Positions 6,610-7,321 of a stretch of DNA of 7,321 nt are shown one piece after another. The stretch spans positions 1-7,321 of the forward strand of contig CAZTME010000058.1 in NCBI GenBank assembly GCA_964614795.1, read 5' to 3'. Made by a program: the position numbers and the translations under genes. The first letter of the stretch is position 1, and each line of letters opens with the position of its first letter. The DNA is from CAZTME01 sp964614795 (GTDB lineage: Bacteria > Patescibacteriota > Microgenomatia > UBA1400 > PJMF01). Under the pieces are notes generated by a model. It made no database searches, was not told the DNA's origin, and saw only the letters and a list, made by a program, of their open reading frames with translations.

Positions 6610-7321
6610 TTAATCCAAAGCGTGAGTGTTAACTCCTTCTTGCCAATTAATTTCAGGATGTTTTTTGAGCATTTTTTTCAATACTGTTTTTAATTGATCA
6701 TAAATTTCTTGAGTTTTTCCTTCAAATTTAACGGTAATATACGGACCGTTTTGAGAGGCTCGAACAATTGCCATTCTGTCATTTAAATCCATACGAATAC
6801 CGTCAATATCGATGTACTCAGCTTGAGGCCATTCTTTTTGAAATTCTTCTCTAATGACTGTGTCAATAAACTTAAACTTAATTTCATCTGGCAACCCAAA
6901 TTTGATTTCGGGACTGGACACATATTTTTCTAATTTGCCGGTTGCTTGTGAAACAGTTTGCTGTGTTCTTTCTAAATAAGCAAGCAGTCGCAAGCTGGCA
7001 AAAGCTCCGTCGTCATGACCAAAGAAATTATCCATAAAGAAAATATGACCGGAAAGCTCACCGCCAAATGGTGCGCCAACTTCTTTTAATTTTGCCTTAA
7101 TAAATGAATGACCTGTCATCCACATTACTGGTTCACCACCCGCTTTATTTATTGCTTCGGTTACTTGTCTGGAACATAAGGTATTGTAAACAATTTTTGC
7201 CCCTGGCAAAAAATCTAAAACATCTTGAGCGAACAAAGCAACAATAGTGTCCATCCATAAAGTATTTCCTTTTTCATCAACAACGGCCATTCTGTCGCCG
7301 TCAGTGTCATAGGCAAAACCA
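6610..7321 (-). CDS. Phosphomannomutase/phosphoglucomutase, C-terminal part (5' end outside window)
   Basis: The 3' 236 codons of an alpha-D-phosphohexomutase, which converts mannose-6-P to mannose-1-P and/or glucose-6-P to glucose-1-P. The frame is open to the window edge and continues upstream of the internal ATG at 7290, since the bases before it encode the metal-binding loop GFAYDTDGDR (DTDGDR at 7291-7308). Next come TGHSFIK, the sugar-binding loop GGELSGH (7045-7065) and FFGHDDG of domain 3, then a domain 4 phosphate-binding loop reading IVRASQNGPYI (RASQNGP at 6742-6762), where many family members have R.SNTEP. The active-site phosphoserine lies in the missing N-terminal part. The stop is TAA at 6610-6612. 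It is separated from the next gene by 171 bases with a palindrome and promoter, so it may be a separate transcript, though its product links the isomerases to the nucleotidyltransferase. Confidence 0.9.
   Translation of the reverse strand, partial: GFAYDTDGDRMAVVDEKGNTLWMDTIVALFAQDVLDFLPGAKIVYNTLCSRQVTEAINKAGGEPVMWMTGHSFIKAKLKEVGAPFGGELSGHIFFMDNFFGHDDGAFASLRLLAYLERTQQTVSQATGKLEKYVSSPEIKFGLPDEIKFKFIDTVIREEFQKEWPQAEYIDIDGIRMDLNDRMAIVRASQNGPYITVKFEGKTQEIYDQLKTVLKKMLKKHPEINWQEGVNTHALD

Noticed and set aside
6606..6654. Inverted repeat GAAATTAAT / ATTAATTTC around the mutase stop codon, considered as a terminator.
   Set aside because: Only 9 A/T-rich base pairs across a 31-base loop and no T-run after it, so pairing would be weak and likely by chance.

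Overview
The window looks like a compact, moderately AT-rich bacterial chromosome segment. All six genes lie on the minus strand, so transcription runs from high to low coordinates, with gaps of 2 to 171 bases and one short overlap. The standard code fits: every frame is intact and the stops seen are TAA or TAG. An archaeal-style bifunctional phosphoglucose/phosphomannose isomerase, an ST0452/GlmU-like sugar nucleotidyltransferase and divergent central-carbon enzymes suggest a Candidate Phyla Radiation (Patescibacteria) genome, perhaps Microgenomates. That placement is inference from gene content and style; no rRNA or other taxonomic marker is present.

In order of transcription: (1) 7321-6610, the 3' part of a phosphomannomutase/phosphoglucomutase; (2) 6609-6439, an intergenic region with a long imperfect palindrome followed by a plausible sigma70-type promoter; (3) 6438-5212, a sugar-1-phosphate nucleotidyltransferase with a left-handed beta-helix acyltransferase-like tail; (4) 5151-4069, a bifunctional phosphoglucose/phosphomannose isomerase; (5) 4066-2897, a type I (cupin) mannose-6-phosphate isomerase; (6) 2841-1177, a shortened and apparently degenerate phosphoenolpyruvate synthase-like protein; (7) 1186-1, enolase, whose 3' end lies beyond the window. 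Genes 3 to 7 are probably one operon.

The first four enzymes make a coherent route: fructose-6-P or glucose-6-P to mannose-6-P, then mannose-1-P or glucose-1-P, then an NDP-sugar for surface glycans. The last two genes belong to the phosphoenolpyruvate node.

The most unusual feature is that both of those PEP-node proteins deviate at catalytic positions. The enolase has Leu-Val where the family has Asp-Glu (the Glu is the catalytic acid). The PEP synthase-like protein lacks the phosphohistidine swivelling domain and appears to have lost the metal ligands of its PEP/pyruvate barrel. These are adjacent, overlapping genes, which suggests either a repurposed PEP-binding pair or lineage-specific enzymes with changed chemistry.
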